NCBI GenBank assembly: GCA_039808665.1
Contig: JBDHTO010000071.1
Location: 1 to 6,391 of the forward strand
Direction: 5' to 3'
Length of the DNA: 6,391 nucleotides
From: JBDHTO01 sp039808665
Lineage (GTDB): Bacteria > Pseudomonadota > Alphaproteobacteria > Paracaedibacterales > JAKBAR01
Below the pieces are notes generated by a model, which saw only the letters and a program-made list of their open reading frames with translations, was not told the DNA's origin and did not search any database. Below, piece after piece: positions 1 through 6,360 of this stretch; positions within the stretch are counted from its first letter, which is position 1, and every line of letters starts with the position of its first letter. A program made the translations under genes and the position numbers.

Positions 1-92
1 TGGCGGAGAGAGAGGGATTCGAACCCTCGATACGGTTTAACCCGTATGACGGTTTAGCAAACCGTTGCCTTCAGCCACTCGGCCACCTCTCC
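1..92 (-). tRNA. tRNA-Ser (anticodon GCU), CCA encoded
   Basis: Read on the minus strand this is a complete class II tRNA. The acceptor stem GGAGAGG pairs with TCTCTCC (one G-U at the seventh pair), followed by discriminator G and an encoded CCA at positions 3-1. The anticodon loop carries GCT at 58-56, which decodes AGC/AGU serine codons. The long variable arm, a stem of ATACGG pairing with CCGTAT, is typical of tRNA-Ser. The T arm has the standard GGTTCGAATCC. It is transcribed leftward, away from sdhB. Any terminator lies outside the window. Nothing suggests a pseudo-tRNA. Confidence 0.97.
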
Positions 93-103
93 AGGTTAAT
101 CTA

Positions 104-132
104 GATTTAGCTTTTTGATGAAGTGCTGTCAA
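104..132 (-). promoter_or_regulatory. Probable sigma-70-type promoter for tRNA-Ser
   Basis: On the minus strand a perfect TTGACA (-35, positions 132-127) is followed after 17 bases by TAAATC (109-104), a weak -10 matching TATAAT at three of six positions. A start site about seven bases downstream would fall only a few bases before the mature tRNA 5' end at 92, which is usual for tRNA genes. The good -35 and correct placement support it; the poor -10 lowers confidence. Confidence 0.45.
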
Positions 133-230
133 TGACTTTCGCTATTATGACGTGCGCAAACTTTTTAATAGGAAATTAAGAAGGCCGTGTTAAGCTTGAT
201 ATATAAAATTTTTCATGAGTTATGCGCGCC

Positions 231-1019
231 ATGGCGAAATTTAGTCTTCCTCAAAATTCTAAAATTCAAAAAGGAAAGCACTTTGTCGACCCGACATTGA
301 GTGGGAAAAAGGGTGAGGAAACACGCGAGATTAAAATTTACCGCTTTGATCCAGACAAAAAAGACAATCCTCGTTTGGATACCTTTGTGATTAACAAAAA
401 GGAATGTGGTCCCATGGTGTTGGATGCACTCCTTTATATTAAAGATTATATGGACAGCACACTTACTTTTAGGCGGTCCTGTCGTGAAGGTGTTTGTGGA
501 AGTTGTGCCATGAATGTGGGCGGTACCAACACCCTCGCCTGTACAAGTTTTTTGGATCAATACAAGGGTGCATCCATTACAATCACGCCTCTTCCCCATA
601 TGCCTGTGATTAAGGACCTTGTGCCAGATCTTTCCCATGCCTATAAACAGTATGCGAGTATTCGCCCATGGATGCATAATGATGCGCGTGATAGCCGCGA
701 ACGTAAACAATCCCATGATCAACGGGAAAAACTTGATGGTCTTTGGGAGTGTGTTTTGTGTTTCTCCTGCTCAACATCCTGTCCGAGCTATTGGTGGAAT
801 GGTGAGAACTACCTGGGACCGGCTGTTCTTTTGCAGGCTTATCGGTGGGTTGCCGACAGTCGTGATCAAGATACCAAAAAACGCCTTGATGAACTGGATG
901 ACAGTATGAAGTTGTACCGTTGCCATACCATTATGAATTGTACAAATACTTGCCCCAAGGGATTAAATCCAGGAAAAGCTATTGGTGAACTCAAGGAAAT
1001 GGTTGCTGAATCAAGATAA
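231..1019 (+). CDS. sdhB: Succinate dehydrogenase iron-sulfur subunit SdhB
   Basis: Electron-transfer subunit of respiratory complex II. It passes electrons from the SdhA flavin through three Fe-S clusters to quinone at the inner membrane. Counting from the ATG at 231 (262 aa), the N-terminal ferredoxin domain carries C84, C89, C92 and C104 (motif SCREGVCGSC) for the [2Fe-2S] cluster. The C-terminal domain has C174, C177, C180 and C241 for [4Fe-4S], and C184, C231 and C237 for [3Fe-4S]. PSYWWN contains the conserved quinone-site tryptophans. The length is normal for alphaproteobacterial SdhB. An in-frame ATG at 222 would add three residues; I prefer 231 because the protein then starts MAKFSLP, as related SdhB proteins do. 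Neither start has a good ribosome binding site. The gene normally ends an sdhCDAB operon, but here a tRNA on the other strand lies directly upstream, so sdhCDA must be elsewhere or absent. The next gene overlaps by one base. Confidence 0.96.
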   Translation: MAKFSLPQNSKIQKGKHFVDPTLSGKKGEETREIKIYRFDPDKKDNPRLDTFVINKKECGPMVLDALLYIKDYMDSTLTFRRSCREGVCGSCAMNVGGTNTLACTSFLDQYKGASITITPLPHMPVIKDLVPDLSHAYKQYASIRPWMHNDARDSRERKQSHDQREKLDGLWECVLCFSCSTSCPSYWWNGENYLGPAVLLQAYRWVADSRDQDTKKRLDELDDSMKLYRCHTIMNCTNTCPKGLNPGKAIGELKEMVAESR

Positions 1020-1990
1020 TGAAGCTTTCAAAATCAGAGCTTATTGAAATTTATAAAAAGACAAAAGAGGGGATCTTAAAGACTCCCCTCATTCTTTCTG
1101 AAACGCTTTCCGAGTCATCGGGAGGCAAGGTTTTTCTTAAGCTTGAAAATTTGCAACGGACGAATTCGTTTAAAGCACGGGGAGCTTTTTATAAACTTTC
1201 CGTGATGACAGGGCAAGAAAAACAAAAAGGGGTTATGGCTATTTCTGCGGGAAATCATGGGAAAGCGGTGGCCTATTTTGGAAAAAAACTGGGTGTTCCT
1301 GTAACTGTCGTGATGCCGATTACCTCTCCAAGGGTAAAGGCAGAAGCATGCAGAGCCTATGGAGCGGAGATTCATTTTTTTGGTGATCACCTCTCTGAAT
1401 CCTTTGCTTTTGGATATGATATGGCCCGGGATTTGGGAATACCTGTGATTCATCCCTATGATGATGAAGACATTATAAGAGGGCAATCTACCATTGTGAC
1501 AGAGATGTTCGAGCAAATGGATGAGGTTCCAGATATTGTTCTTGTTCCTGTTGGGGGAGGTGGCCTTTCCTCAGGTGTTTGTTTGGCATCACAAGAATTT
1601 TGGAAGGGAACAAAAATTTTTGGTGTGCAAAGTATGTTCGCACCAGAGATGGCGGAGCTTCTTTTTAATTATCAGCGCTTAGAAAATAAAGTTTATATGC
1701 GCACGATCGCAGAGGGGATCGCTGTAAAAACCCCCGGGGAAGTGACGGGTCGTATCTTAAAAGAATATCTCTCAGGCATTTATGTATTGGATGAGGAATA
1801 TATTTCCCAGGCGGTGTATTTTGCTATGATGCAAGAAAAACTGATCCTAGAGGGTGCAGGTGCGGCTGGTCTTGCAGCCTTTTTAAGGAATCCAAGTGAT
1901 TTTAAAGGTAAAACCGTTGTTATTCTTTTGTGCGGGGGTAATGTGGATGGCCATTTTTTAAATGGTCTCTTCACCCAAACAGTCGCCTAG
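1019..1990 (+). CDS. PLP-dependent threonine/serine dehydratase (TdcB / serine racemase type, no ACT domain)
   Basis: Fold-type II PLP enzyme of 323 aa, probably cytosolic. The family deaminates threonine to 2-oxobutyrate, or serine to pyruvate; some members racemise serine. Visible motifs are SFKARGA, with K52 as the Schiff-base lysine; SAGNHG at 76-81; the phosphate-binding glycine loop GGGG at 179-182 followed by LSSG; EGAGA around 278-282; and the C-terminal LCGGNVD at 304-310 that contacts the pyridine ring. The length matches catabolic TdcB-like enzymes (about 330 aa). There is no C-terminal ACT regulatory domain as in biosynthetic IlvA, so isoleucine feedback is not expected. The ATG shares its A with the TAA stop of sdhB (TAATG) and lacks a close Shine-Dalgarno sequence, so translation is probably coupled to sdhB. 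The last 33 bases overlap the 3' end of the opposing rsm22-like gene. The family is clear; whether it acts on threonine, serine or as a racemase cannot be told from sequence alone. Confidence 0.88.
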   Translation: MKLSKSELIEIYKKTKEGILKTPLILSETLSESSGGKVFLKLENLQRTNSFKARGAFYKLSVMTGQEKQKGVMAISAGNHGKAVAYFGKKLGVPVTVVMPITSPRVKAEACRAYGAEIHFFGDHLSESFAFGYDMARDLGIPVIHPYDDEDIIRGQSTIVTEMFEQMDEVPDIVLVPVGGGGLSSGVCLASQEFWKGTKIFGVQSMFAPEMAELLFNYQRLENKVYMRTIAEGIAVKTPGEVTGRILKEYLSGIYVLDEEYISQAVYFAMMQEKLILEGAGAAGLAAFLRNPSDFKGKTVVILLCGGNVDGHFLNGLFTQTVA

Positions 1991-2911
1991 ATTTAATTTT
2001 TTTGAGGCTTTATAAGAAGGGTTGCTTTTTGTGACCGTATGTTTGACAAGCTGTCCCCCTTCACAAAGTGTGAAAAGAATGTGACCGCCTTTTTGTTGAG
2101 GTTGCATGACGATACGATTTTTTTCGGGAAAATACTCCTCAGATTTGCTGAGCACAAGATAGCTATAGGGCTCATCCTCGTAACTTGCAGTGCCGGATTT
2201 AAGATGGCGCATGGCACTTGTGCGTTGAATACGGGATTTGAAGTGGCACCAATCTTTCGTGTTTTCCATGGGACAAGGTTTTTGGGATGGACATGGGGCA
2301 AGAATTCTTGCACCCCACTCTAAAAGGTTTTCTCTCCACACCAGAAAATCTTTGAAATAGAGAGAGCTTCCCGGTGAAATAATCACAAGAAATTTTTCAC
2401 AAGCATTCCATGCCTTTTTAAGGATTTTAAGCTGTTGGGATTCAGACATCTCCGTAAGGACATAGGATAAAATAACAAGATCGGATGAGGGATAATCCGT
2501 AGTCGTGATATCTGAAACCGACCAGTCGGCGGAGATTTTTAAATGTTTTTGAAGTTGCTGCCCCACTGTTGCCATGCCGGGATCACTTTCGATGCAGGAA
2601 ATTTGGGGTGTTGTTTCCAAAAAATCACAAAAAGCGAGCGTTGCTGTTCCAGGGCCTGCGCCAAGATCAAGGATGGAACGGATGTCTTCCTTGGGAAGAT
2701 GCCTTAAGACATCTGTACACACGTGATACGTGGCAGGAAATCGTGATAAGAGGTAGGTTATACGCTCATTATTGCTCAAAAAACCTTGTTTACGGGAGGT
2801 TTGATAGGCTTGACTGAGGGATTCTCTTGTTTTTTTGAGTTGTTTTTGAGGAGTGGTTACCTGCGATTCAATCCAGTGGAGGGCAGCGTGATAATATCTA
2901 GTCACGCTCAT
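1958..2911 (-). CDS. Rsm22/METTL17-family small-ribosomal-subunit methyltransferase-like protein, likely Fe-S
   Basis: Protein of 317 aa resembling the Rsm22 family (mitochondrial Rsm22/METTL17, involved in small-subunit assembly). An N-terminal helical region is followed by a Rossmann SAM-binding motif, LDLGAGPGTA at 81-90, with acidic ESDPG at 108-112. The family signature CPxxxxCP...DWCHF spans 207-224, and the C terminus is mostly beta. Cysteines C207, C213, C222 and C283 (spacing 5, 8 and 60) match in order and approximate spacing the four cysteines that hold a [4Fe-4S] cluster in METTL17/Rsm22; the comparison is from memory. The start ATG lies inside the last codons of iscX, with a 14-base overlap and no strong ribosome binding site, implying coupled translation as the last gene of the ISC operon. 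The stop codon lies within the opposing dehydratase gene. Whether it still methylates rRNA is unknown; the mitochondrial proteins may act mainly as assembly factors. Family confidence is high, the cluster is inferred. Confidence 0.87.
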   Translation of the reverse strand: MSVTRYYHAALHWIESQVTTPQKQLKKTRESLSQAYQTSRKQGFLSNNERITYLLSRFPATYHVCTDVLRHLPKEDIRSILDLGAGPGTATLAFCDFLETTPQISCIESDPGMATVGQQLQKHLKISADWSVSDITTTDYPSSDLVILSYVLTEMSESQQLKILKKAWNACEKFLVIISPGSSLYFKDFLVWRENLLEWGARILAPCPSQKPCPMENTKDWCHFKSRIQRTSAMRHLKSGTASYEDEPYSYLVLSKSEEYFPEKNRIVMQPQQKGGHILFTLCEGGQLVKHTVTKSNPSYKASKKLNLGDCLGEETI

Positions 2912-3092
2912 CCAACCACGTCATTTGAATGGCTTCTAGGATTTTTTCATTACAGCGAGAGGGGTCATCCTCAAAACCATCAAGCTGAAGCACCATATTT
3001 TTGAGCTCTGTGAACCTAAGTCCAAGAATGTTGCAGGCGGGATGTGTGCTTTCTAACGCAATTGCAATGTCACGTACATCCAGCCATTTCAT
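2898..3092 (-). CDS. iscX: IscX (YfhJ) Fe-S assembly modulator
   Basis: Small acidic protein of 64 aa, the usual length for IscX. In E. coli IscX binds IscS at the site shared with frataxin, binds Fe2+ weakly, and tunes cysteine desulfurase activity. The sequence keeps the family pattern: an N-terminal KWLDVRDIA helix, RFTEL at 26-30, then DGFEDDP, CNEKILEAIQ at 47-56 and the terminal WLDERD with its acidic surface. It begins three bases after the fdx stop and overlaps the rsm22-like gene by 14 bases, so it sits in its standard place after fdx. IscX is well known in gammaproteobacteria and patchier in alphaproteobacteria, so its retention here is notable. Confidence 0.93.
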   Translation of the reverse strand: MKWLDVRDIAIALESTHPACNILGLRFTELKNMVLQLDGFEDDPSRCNEKILEAIQMTWLDERD

Positions 3093-3095
3093 GAA

Positions 3096-3437
3096 TTACA
3101 CCGACATATTACGTGTTGCTGAGGGAAGGCGCACCACAAGACCGTCAAGTTCGTCTGTCATGATAATTTGACAGCCAAGGCGGGATGTGTGGGTAAGGCC
3201 AAACGCAAGGTCAAGCATATCTTCTTCATCTTCGGTTGCAGGTGCGAGCATATCGTAAAATTCGTTATCTACAATGACATGGCACGTTGAACATGCGAGG
3301 GATCCTTCGCAAGCTCCTTCTAGGTCAACGCTGTGAAGATGGGCAATTTCCATTACAGAAACACCGTTGGGTGCATCAACTTCGATGCGTTTGTCGTCAG
3401 GGGTGATAAATGTCATTTTTGGCATGGTCTTTTTCAT
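3096..3437 (-). CDS. fdx: ISC-type [2Fe-2S] ferredoxin
   Basis: Adrenodoxin/ISC-type ferredoxin of 113 aa that donates electrons for cluster assembly on IscU. The four cluster ligands are C43, C49, C52 and C89 (C-x5-C-x2-C-x36-C), within GACEGSLACSTC and later RLGCQI. The surrounding acidic segment (ATEDEEDMLD at 67-76) is the interaction helix typical of this class, and the C terminus RLPSATRN is also characteristic. The start at 3437 gives MKKTMPKMTF; an internal ATG at 3425 would give MPKMTF, and upstream signals do not decide between them. It lies 18 bases after hscA and 3 bases before iscX, inside the ISC operon, which separates it from ferredoxins of other pathways. Confidence 0.95.
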   Translation of the reverse strand: MKKTMPKMTFITPDDKRIEVDAPNGVSVMEIAHLHSVDLEGACEGSLACSTCHVIVDNEFYDMLAPATEDEEDMLDLAFGLTHTSRLGCQIIMTDELDGLVVRLPSATRNMSV

Positions 3438-3455
3438 TCTTTCTACTTTTTTTAC

Positions 3456-5129
3456 CTAAGATACTTTTGAAGTGGCGTCTTCTTCAAGGGATTCTTGAAG
3501 GGCACGCTCAATTTTTTTCAAGGCGAGGGGCTCACTAAGTTGTGCAAGTGCATGTGTGCACGATTTGATGAGATCTCGTTCATCTGTACTTAGGGCAAGT
3601 TTTAACTCTTGGAGTGCATTTTGAATCTGAGGTGTTGATGCCTCTTCTCCAAGTTCGTGGAGAGCTTTCTCTACCTCTAAAAGTGTTTGCTCAGCTTCAT
3701 TGATGGCATAGGCCAAAAGACGTGCTTCCATATCTTCACGACCAAAAGAAACACTTTCCATGATCATTTTATGCATATCCTCTTCGCTTAGAGTGTGTTG
3801 AGGCTTAACCTCAATAGATTGTGCAGTGCTTGAGGAAAGTTCCTTTGCTTCCACGTGCAAGAGGCCGTCTACATCCATTTTGAAGGAAATACGGATTTTT
3901 GCCGTGTTTTTAGGAAGGGGTGGAATATCACTTAAGATAAATCTTCCAAGGGATCGACAGTCACCAACCATCTCTCTCTCCCCCTGGAGAATATGAATAT
4001 CCATCATAGTTTGCCCATCAACATGTGTTGTGAAGTTTTGAGCCATATGACAAGGGAGAGGCGTATTTCTTGGGATAATTTTTTCAAATAATCCACCCAT
4101 CGTTTCAATCCCCAAGGAGAGGGGATTGACATCAAGCAACAATCGATCACTGCCGTAGGTTAGTCCATCAGCCTGGAGAGCGGCGCCATGGGCAACAACT
4201 TCATCCGCATTGATATTGTCTAGGGGTTCTTTTCCAAAAAATTCAGTGAGCTTTTCCTTTAGCCCAAAAAGGCGTGTTGATCCACCGACCAAAACAATAC
4301 CTTGAATATCCTTTTTATGAATGGAGGTATCGTTTAAAACATTTTCGCAAATAGAGAGGGTTTGAAGGATGAAAGGGTGTGTGATTTCTTTAAAATCTTC
4401 AAGGGAAAGGGCATTATGATCCCAATGAATATTTTCTTTGATATAGCGTGCCTCTTGATGGGAAATAGAGGTTCCCCGTTCCTTCATAAGGTCAACAATG
4501 CCTTGATCAAGATCGTCCCCTCCTAGTTGAGTATCACCACCCACACCAAGGACCTGAAAGACCCCGCCCTCTAATCTGAGTAAGGAAACATCAAAGGTTC
4601 CACCTCCAAGGTCGTAAATGAGATAAAGCCCTTCGGAGGCATGCTCCAGCTGATAAGCGACAGCTGCAGCTGTAGGTTCATTAATGAGGCGAAGAACTTT
4701 GATGCCCGCTATTTCCGCAGCGCGTTTTGTGGCCTGTCGCGCAGGCTCATCAAAATAAGCAGGAACGGTGATCACAGCGCCGTCAATGTTTTGCTCTAAT
4801 TCTTTTTCAGCTTCGTTTTTCATAAACCTTAAAAGCATAGCCGCTAAAGAGCAGGGCGTTTCTGTTGTTCCCTCAAACGGTTTATTGGGGTTTTGAAAAT
4901 GCCTTTTTGTGGAGGAAAAAGACCGGCCCAAAGATTTACCAATAACAATTTTTCCATCAATGAAAGAAATGATAGAAGGCGTCAGATGACTTCCTTGGAT
5001 GGAAATGGTGGATGGTTTTCCATCTTTGACATAAGCCACAACAGAGTTTGTTGTTCCCAAATCAATGCCGACCACACACTTGTTGGGTGGGGTGGTTGAT
5101 TTTCCAGGTTCTTCAATCTGTAGAAGCAT
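3456..5129 (-). CDS. hscA: Fe-S assembly Hsp70 chaperone HscA, with a shortened ATPase domain
   Basis: Specialised Hsp70 that, with HscB, releases the Fe-S cluster from IscU. The N terminus MLLQIEEPG is HscA-like. ATPase motifs are present: GIDLGTTNS (21-29), K75/R76 in SSTKR, VITVPAYF (119-126), NEPTAAA (150-156), DLGGGTFD (173-180), LGGDD (202-206) and VGGSTR (281-286). The linker LLLDV is at 330-334. A full substrate-binding domain and helical lid follow, including ILQGERE and DGLLHVEA. Total length is 557 aa against 616 in E. coli. About 57 of the missing residues fall before the linker, mostly as two gaps: about 32 between GIDLGTTNS and VITVPAYF (subdomain IB) and about 20 before VGGSTR (subdomain IIB). 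The frame is intact and catalytic residues are kept, so this looks like a working compact form and not a pseudogene. A GAGG four bases before the ATG overlaps the hscB stop; the gap to hscB is 6 bases. Confidence 0.95.
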   Translation of the reverse strand: MLLQIEEPGKSTTPPNKCVVGIDLGTTNSVVAYVKDGKPSTISIQGSHLTPSIISFIDGKIVIGKSLGRSFSSTKRHFQNPNKPFEGTTETPCSLAAMLLRFMKNEAEKELEQNIDGAVITVPAYFDEPARQATKRAAEIAGIKVLRLINEPTAAAVAYQLEHASEGLYLIYDLGGGTFDVSLLRLEGGVFQVLGVGGDTQLGGDDLDQGIVDLMKERGTSISHQEARYIKENIHWDHNALSLEDFKEITHPFILQTLSICENVLNDTSIHKKDIQGIVLVGGSTRLFGLKEKLTEFFGKEPLDNINADEVVAHGAALQADGLTYGSDRLLLDVNPLSLGIETMGGLFEKIIPRNTPLPCHMAQNFTTHVDGQTMMDIHILQGEREMVGDCRSLGRFILSDIPPLPKNTAKIRISFKMDVDGLLHVEAKELSSSTAQSIEVKPQHTLSEEDMHKMIMESVSFGREDMEARLLAYAINEAEQTLLEVEKALHELGEEASTPQIQNALQELKLALSTDERDLIKSCTHALAQLSEPLALKKIERALQESLEEDATSKVS

Positions 5130-5135
5130 AAAACC

Positions 5136-5675
5136 TCAGTGCATGACTTTCTTTGCAGGAAAAAATTGTTGCTCAGCTTCGAAAATTTGTTTCATGAGTT
5201 TATCAACATAGGACAATTTGATATAGGATTCTGGAAGATCCTCTAAATTTCCCTGATCAAAAGACTCATTAAAAAGATGTTGCTCCTCTACGAACATTTC
5301 CTCAAGCTCAGTCTTGATGCGACTTGCTTCTTCGGCACTTTCACAGGCGACAATCGCTTCTTGGAAATCAAAAATCTCAAGAAGAACAACACCCGCAGAA
5401 ACGCTGTCCCCCTCTTGACCGGGTATGGGAAGCCCGACAATGTCAAGAAGTGCAGCTGCGCGCTTTACTGGGTTTTTGAGTGTTTGATAGGCGGCATTCA
5501 GGGAACTGGAAAATTCCCCATCATCCTGGGTTTGATCGGGGTGATGTTGACGCTGCAGCTCAAAATACGTGCGATCAAGCTCACGCTGATCAATCGCAAA
5601 ACGTGGAGGCAGGTTAAAAATTTCGAAGGGATTAGATATGAAACGACTTTCCACAGCCACATTTTCCTTTTTCAT
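5136..5675 (-). CDS. hscB: Fe-S assembly J-domain co-chaperone HscB
   Basis: Hsp20-type J-protein that delivers IscU to HscA and stimulates its ATPase. Counting from the ATG at 5675 (179 aa), the J domain starts at NPFEIFNLP (15-23) and contains HPD at 45-47, preceded by LQRQH. A C-terminal three-helix IscU-binding domain follows from about residue 95, with LLEIFDFQEAI and a late helix SYVDKLMKQIFEAEQQF. There is no N-terminal zinc-type cysteine cluster of the kind found in eukaryotic HSCB. The start is uncertain: all candidates lie inside the end of iscA. An upstream ATG at 5693 gives 185 aa. An AAGGA at 5669-5665 precedes two in-frame GTG codons at 5660 and 5654 (174 or 172 aa), with spacings of 4 and 10 bases. 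The J domain is intact with any of them. The stop is 6 bases before hscA. Confidence 0.92.
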   Translation of the reverse strand: MKKENVAVESRFISNPFEIFNLPPRFAIDQRELDRTYFELQRQHHPDQTQDDGEFSSSLNAAYQTLKNPVKRAAALLDIVGLPIPGQEGDSVSAGVVLLEIFDFQEAIVACESAEEASRIKTELEEMFVEEQHLFNESFDQGNLEDLPESYIKLSYVDKLMKQIFEAEQQFFPAKKVMH

Positions 5676-5961
5676 TGGGGTTATTAAACACAAACCCGGA
5701 TTGCATTTGTTCGTCTACGAAGTCCATCTCTGTGCCGAGGATAAACATAATTGCCTTGGGATCGATAAAGACAGAAAACTCCCCACAGGAAATTTCTTCG
5801 TCCAAAGGTTGTTTGTCATCTGCGTATTCAATACTGTACTGCATGCCCGAACATCCTTTGGTTTTGATGCCGATACGAATACCTTTTGAGGGTTTTCCTC
5901 TGCTATCAAGAAGGATCTTGATGCGGCTTTTCGCAGTATCTGTAATGCTCAGGGCCTGCAT
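5632..5961 (-). CDS. iscA: A-type Fe-S carrier IscA
   Basis: Fe-S carrier of the HesB/IscA family, 109 aa, thought to pass clusters (notably [4Fe-4S]) to target enzymes. The three invariant cysteines are C37 in KGCSGM, and C101 and C103 in the C-terminal CGCGKSF (C-x63-C-x-C). The body shows the family pattern TDTAKSRIK, IRIGIKTKGCSG, IDPKA and GFVFNNPN. Its ATG shares one base with the iscU stop (TAATG), indicating coupled translation, and its 3' end overlaps the start of hscB by about 44 bases. IscA and ErpA are hard to separate by motif; the position between iscU and hscB favours IscA. Confidence 0.94.
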   Translation of the reverse strand: MQALSITDTAKSRIKILLDSRGKPSKGIRIGIKTKGCSGMQYSIEYADDKQPLDEEISCGEFSVFIDPKAIMFILGTEMDFVDEQMQSGFVFNNPNEKGKCGCGKSFHI

Positions 5962-6347
5962 TATTGGTTCTCTCTCTTCTTTTTAAGATCGGCGATCGCA
6001 GATTTGATGGCATCTTCTGCGAGAACAGAACAGTGAATTTTTACAGGTGGAAGTGCAAGATAATCCGCCACTTCGACGTTTTTAATCTTTTCTGCTTCCT
6101 CAAGAGTTTTTCCCTTAATCCACTCTGTCACAAGAGAGGATGAGGCAATCGCGGACTTGCATCCAAAGGTTTTGAATTTTGCATCTTGGATCACGCCATG
6201 ATCATCCACTTTGATTTGTAACTTCATCACATCACCACAGGAAGGAGCGCCAACAAGCCCAGTCCCAACATCTTTGTCATTTTTATCCAAAGAGCCTACA
6301 TTTCGGGGATCTTGGAAATGATCCATCACTTTATCGCTATATCTCAT
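5961..6347 (-). CDS. iscU: Fe-S cluster scaffold IscU
   Basis: Scaffold on which new [2Fe-2S] clusters are built from IscS sulfur, 128 aa. Counting from the ATG at 6347, the cluster/zinc ligands are C37 (APSCGD, with D39), C63 (FGCKSAIASSS), H105 and C106. The LPPVK motif at 99-103, directly before H105/C106, is the HscA recognition site, so this IscU is a proper client of the HscA encoded downstream. The N terminus MRYSDKVMDHFQDPRNVG is canonical. An in-frame ATG at 6374 would add nine residues, but it lies inside iscS and the start at 6347 has a strong Shine-Dalgarno sequence. The stop overlaps the iscA start by one base. Confidence 0.97.
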   Translation of the reverse strand: MRYSDKVMDHFQDPRNVGSLDKNDKDVGTGLVGAPSCGDVMKLQIKVDDHGVIQDAKFKTFGCKSAIASSSLVTEWIKGKTLEEAEKIKNVEVADYLALPPVKIHCSVLAEDAIKSAIADLKKKRENQ

Positions 6348-6354
6348 GATGTTT

Positions 6355-6360
6355 CTCCTT
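6355..6360 (-). promoter_or_regulatory. Ribosome binding site that decides the iscU start
   Basis: AAGGAG on the minus strand lies seven bases before the ATG at 6347 and overlaps the iscS stop codon (TAAGGAG). It is the strongest Shine-Dalgarno sequence in the window and supports the 128-residue IscU over the longer reading from 6374. Confidence 0.85.

Noticed and set aside
143..148. TATTAT as a -10 element for sdhB.
   Set aside because: No -35-like hexamer at 16-18 bases upstream and no extended -10 TG; I could not place a convincing sdhB promoter in 93-230.
222..230. Three-residue longer start for SdhB (MRA before MAKFSLP).
   Set aside because: It remains possible, but the shorter form matches the usual SdhB N terminus and neither start has a good ribosome binding site.
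213..722. Long open frame of 169 codons antisense to sdhB.
   Set aside because: It lies wholly opposite a well-supported conserved gene, has no recognisable motif or start signal, and looks like a coding shadow; the same applies to the other overlapping frames opposite the dehydratase, hscA, hscB and iscA.
1985..2010. GCCT...AGGC with an intervening T-run just past the dehydratase stop.
   Set aside because: Only four base pairs with a long loop, and the T-run lies inside the loop, so it does not have terminator architecture.
2060..2074. Perfect 6-bp inverted repeat TTCACA-AAG-TGTGAA, a possible terminator for the dehydratase transcript.
   Set aside because: No T-tract follows on either strand, it lies 70 bases past the dehydratase stop, and it is inside the rsm22-like coding sequence, where it encodes part of FTLCEGG.
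3456..5129. HscA as a decaying pseudogene because it is about 59 residues short.
   Set aside because: The frame is uninterrupted, both gaps are in-frame and confined to peripheral subdomains, all ATPase motifs and the full substrate-binding domain remain, and IscU keeps its LPPVK site.
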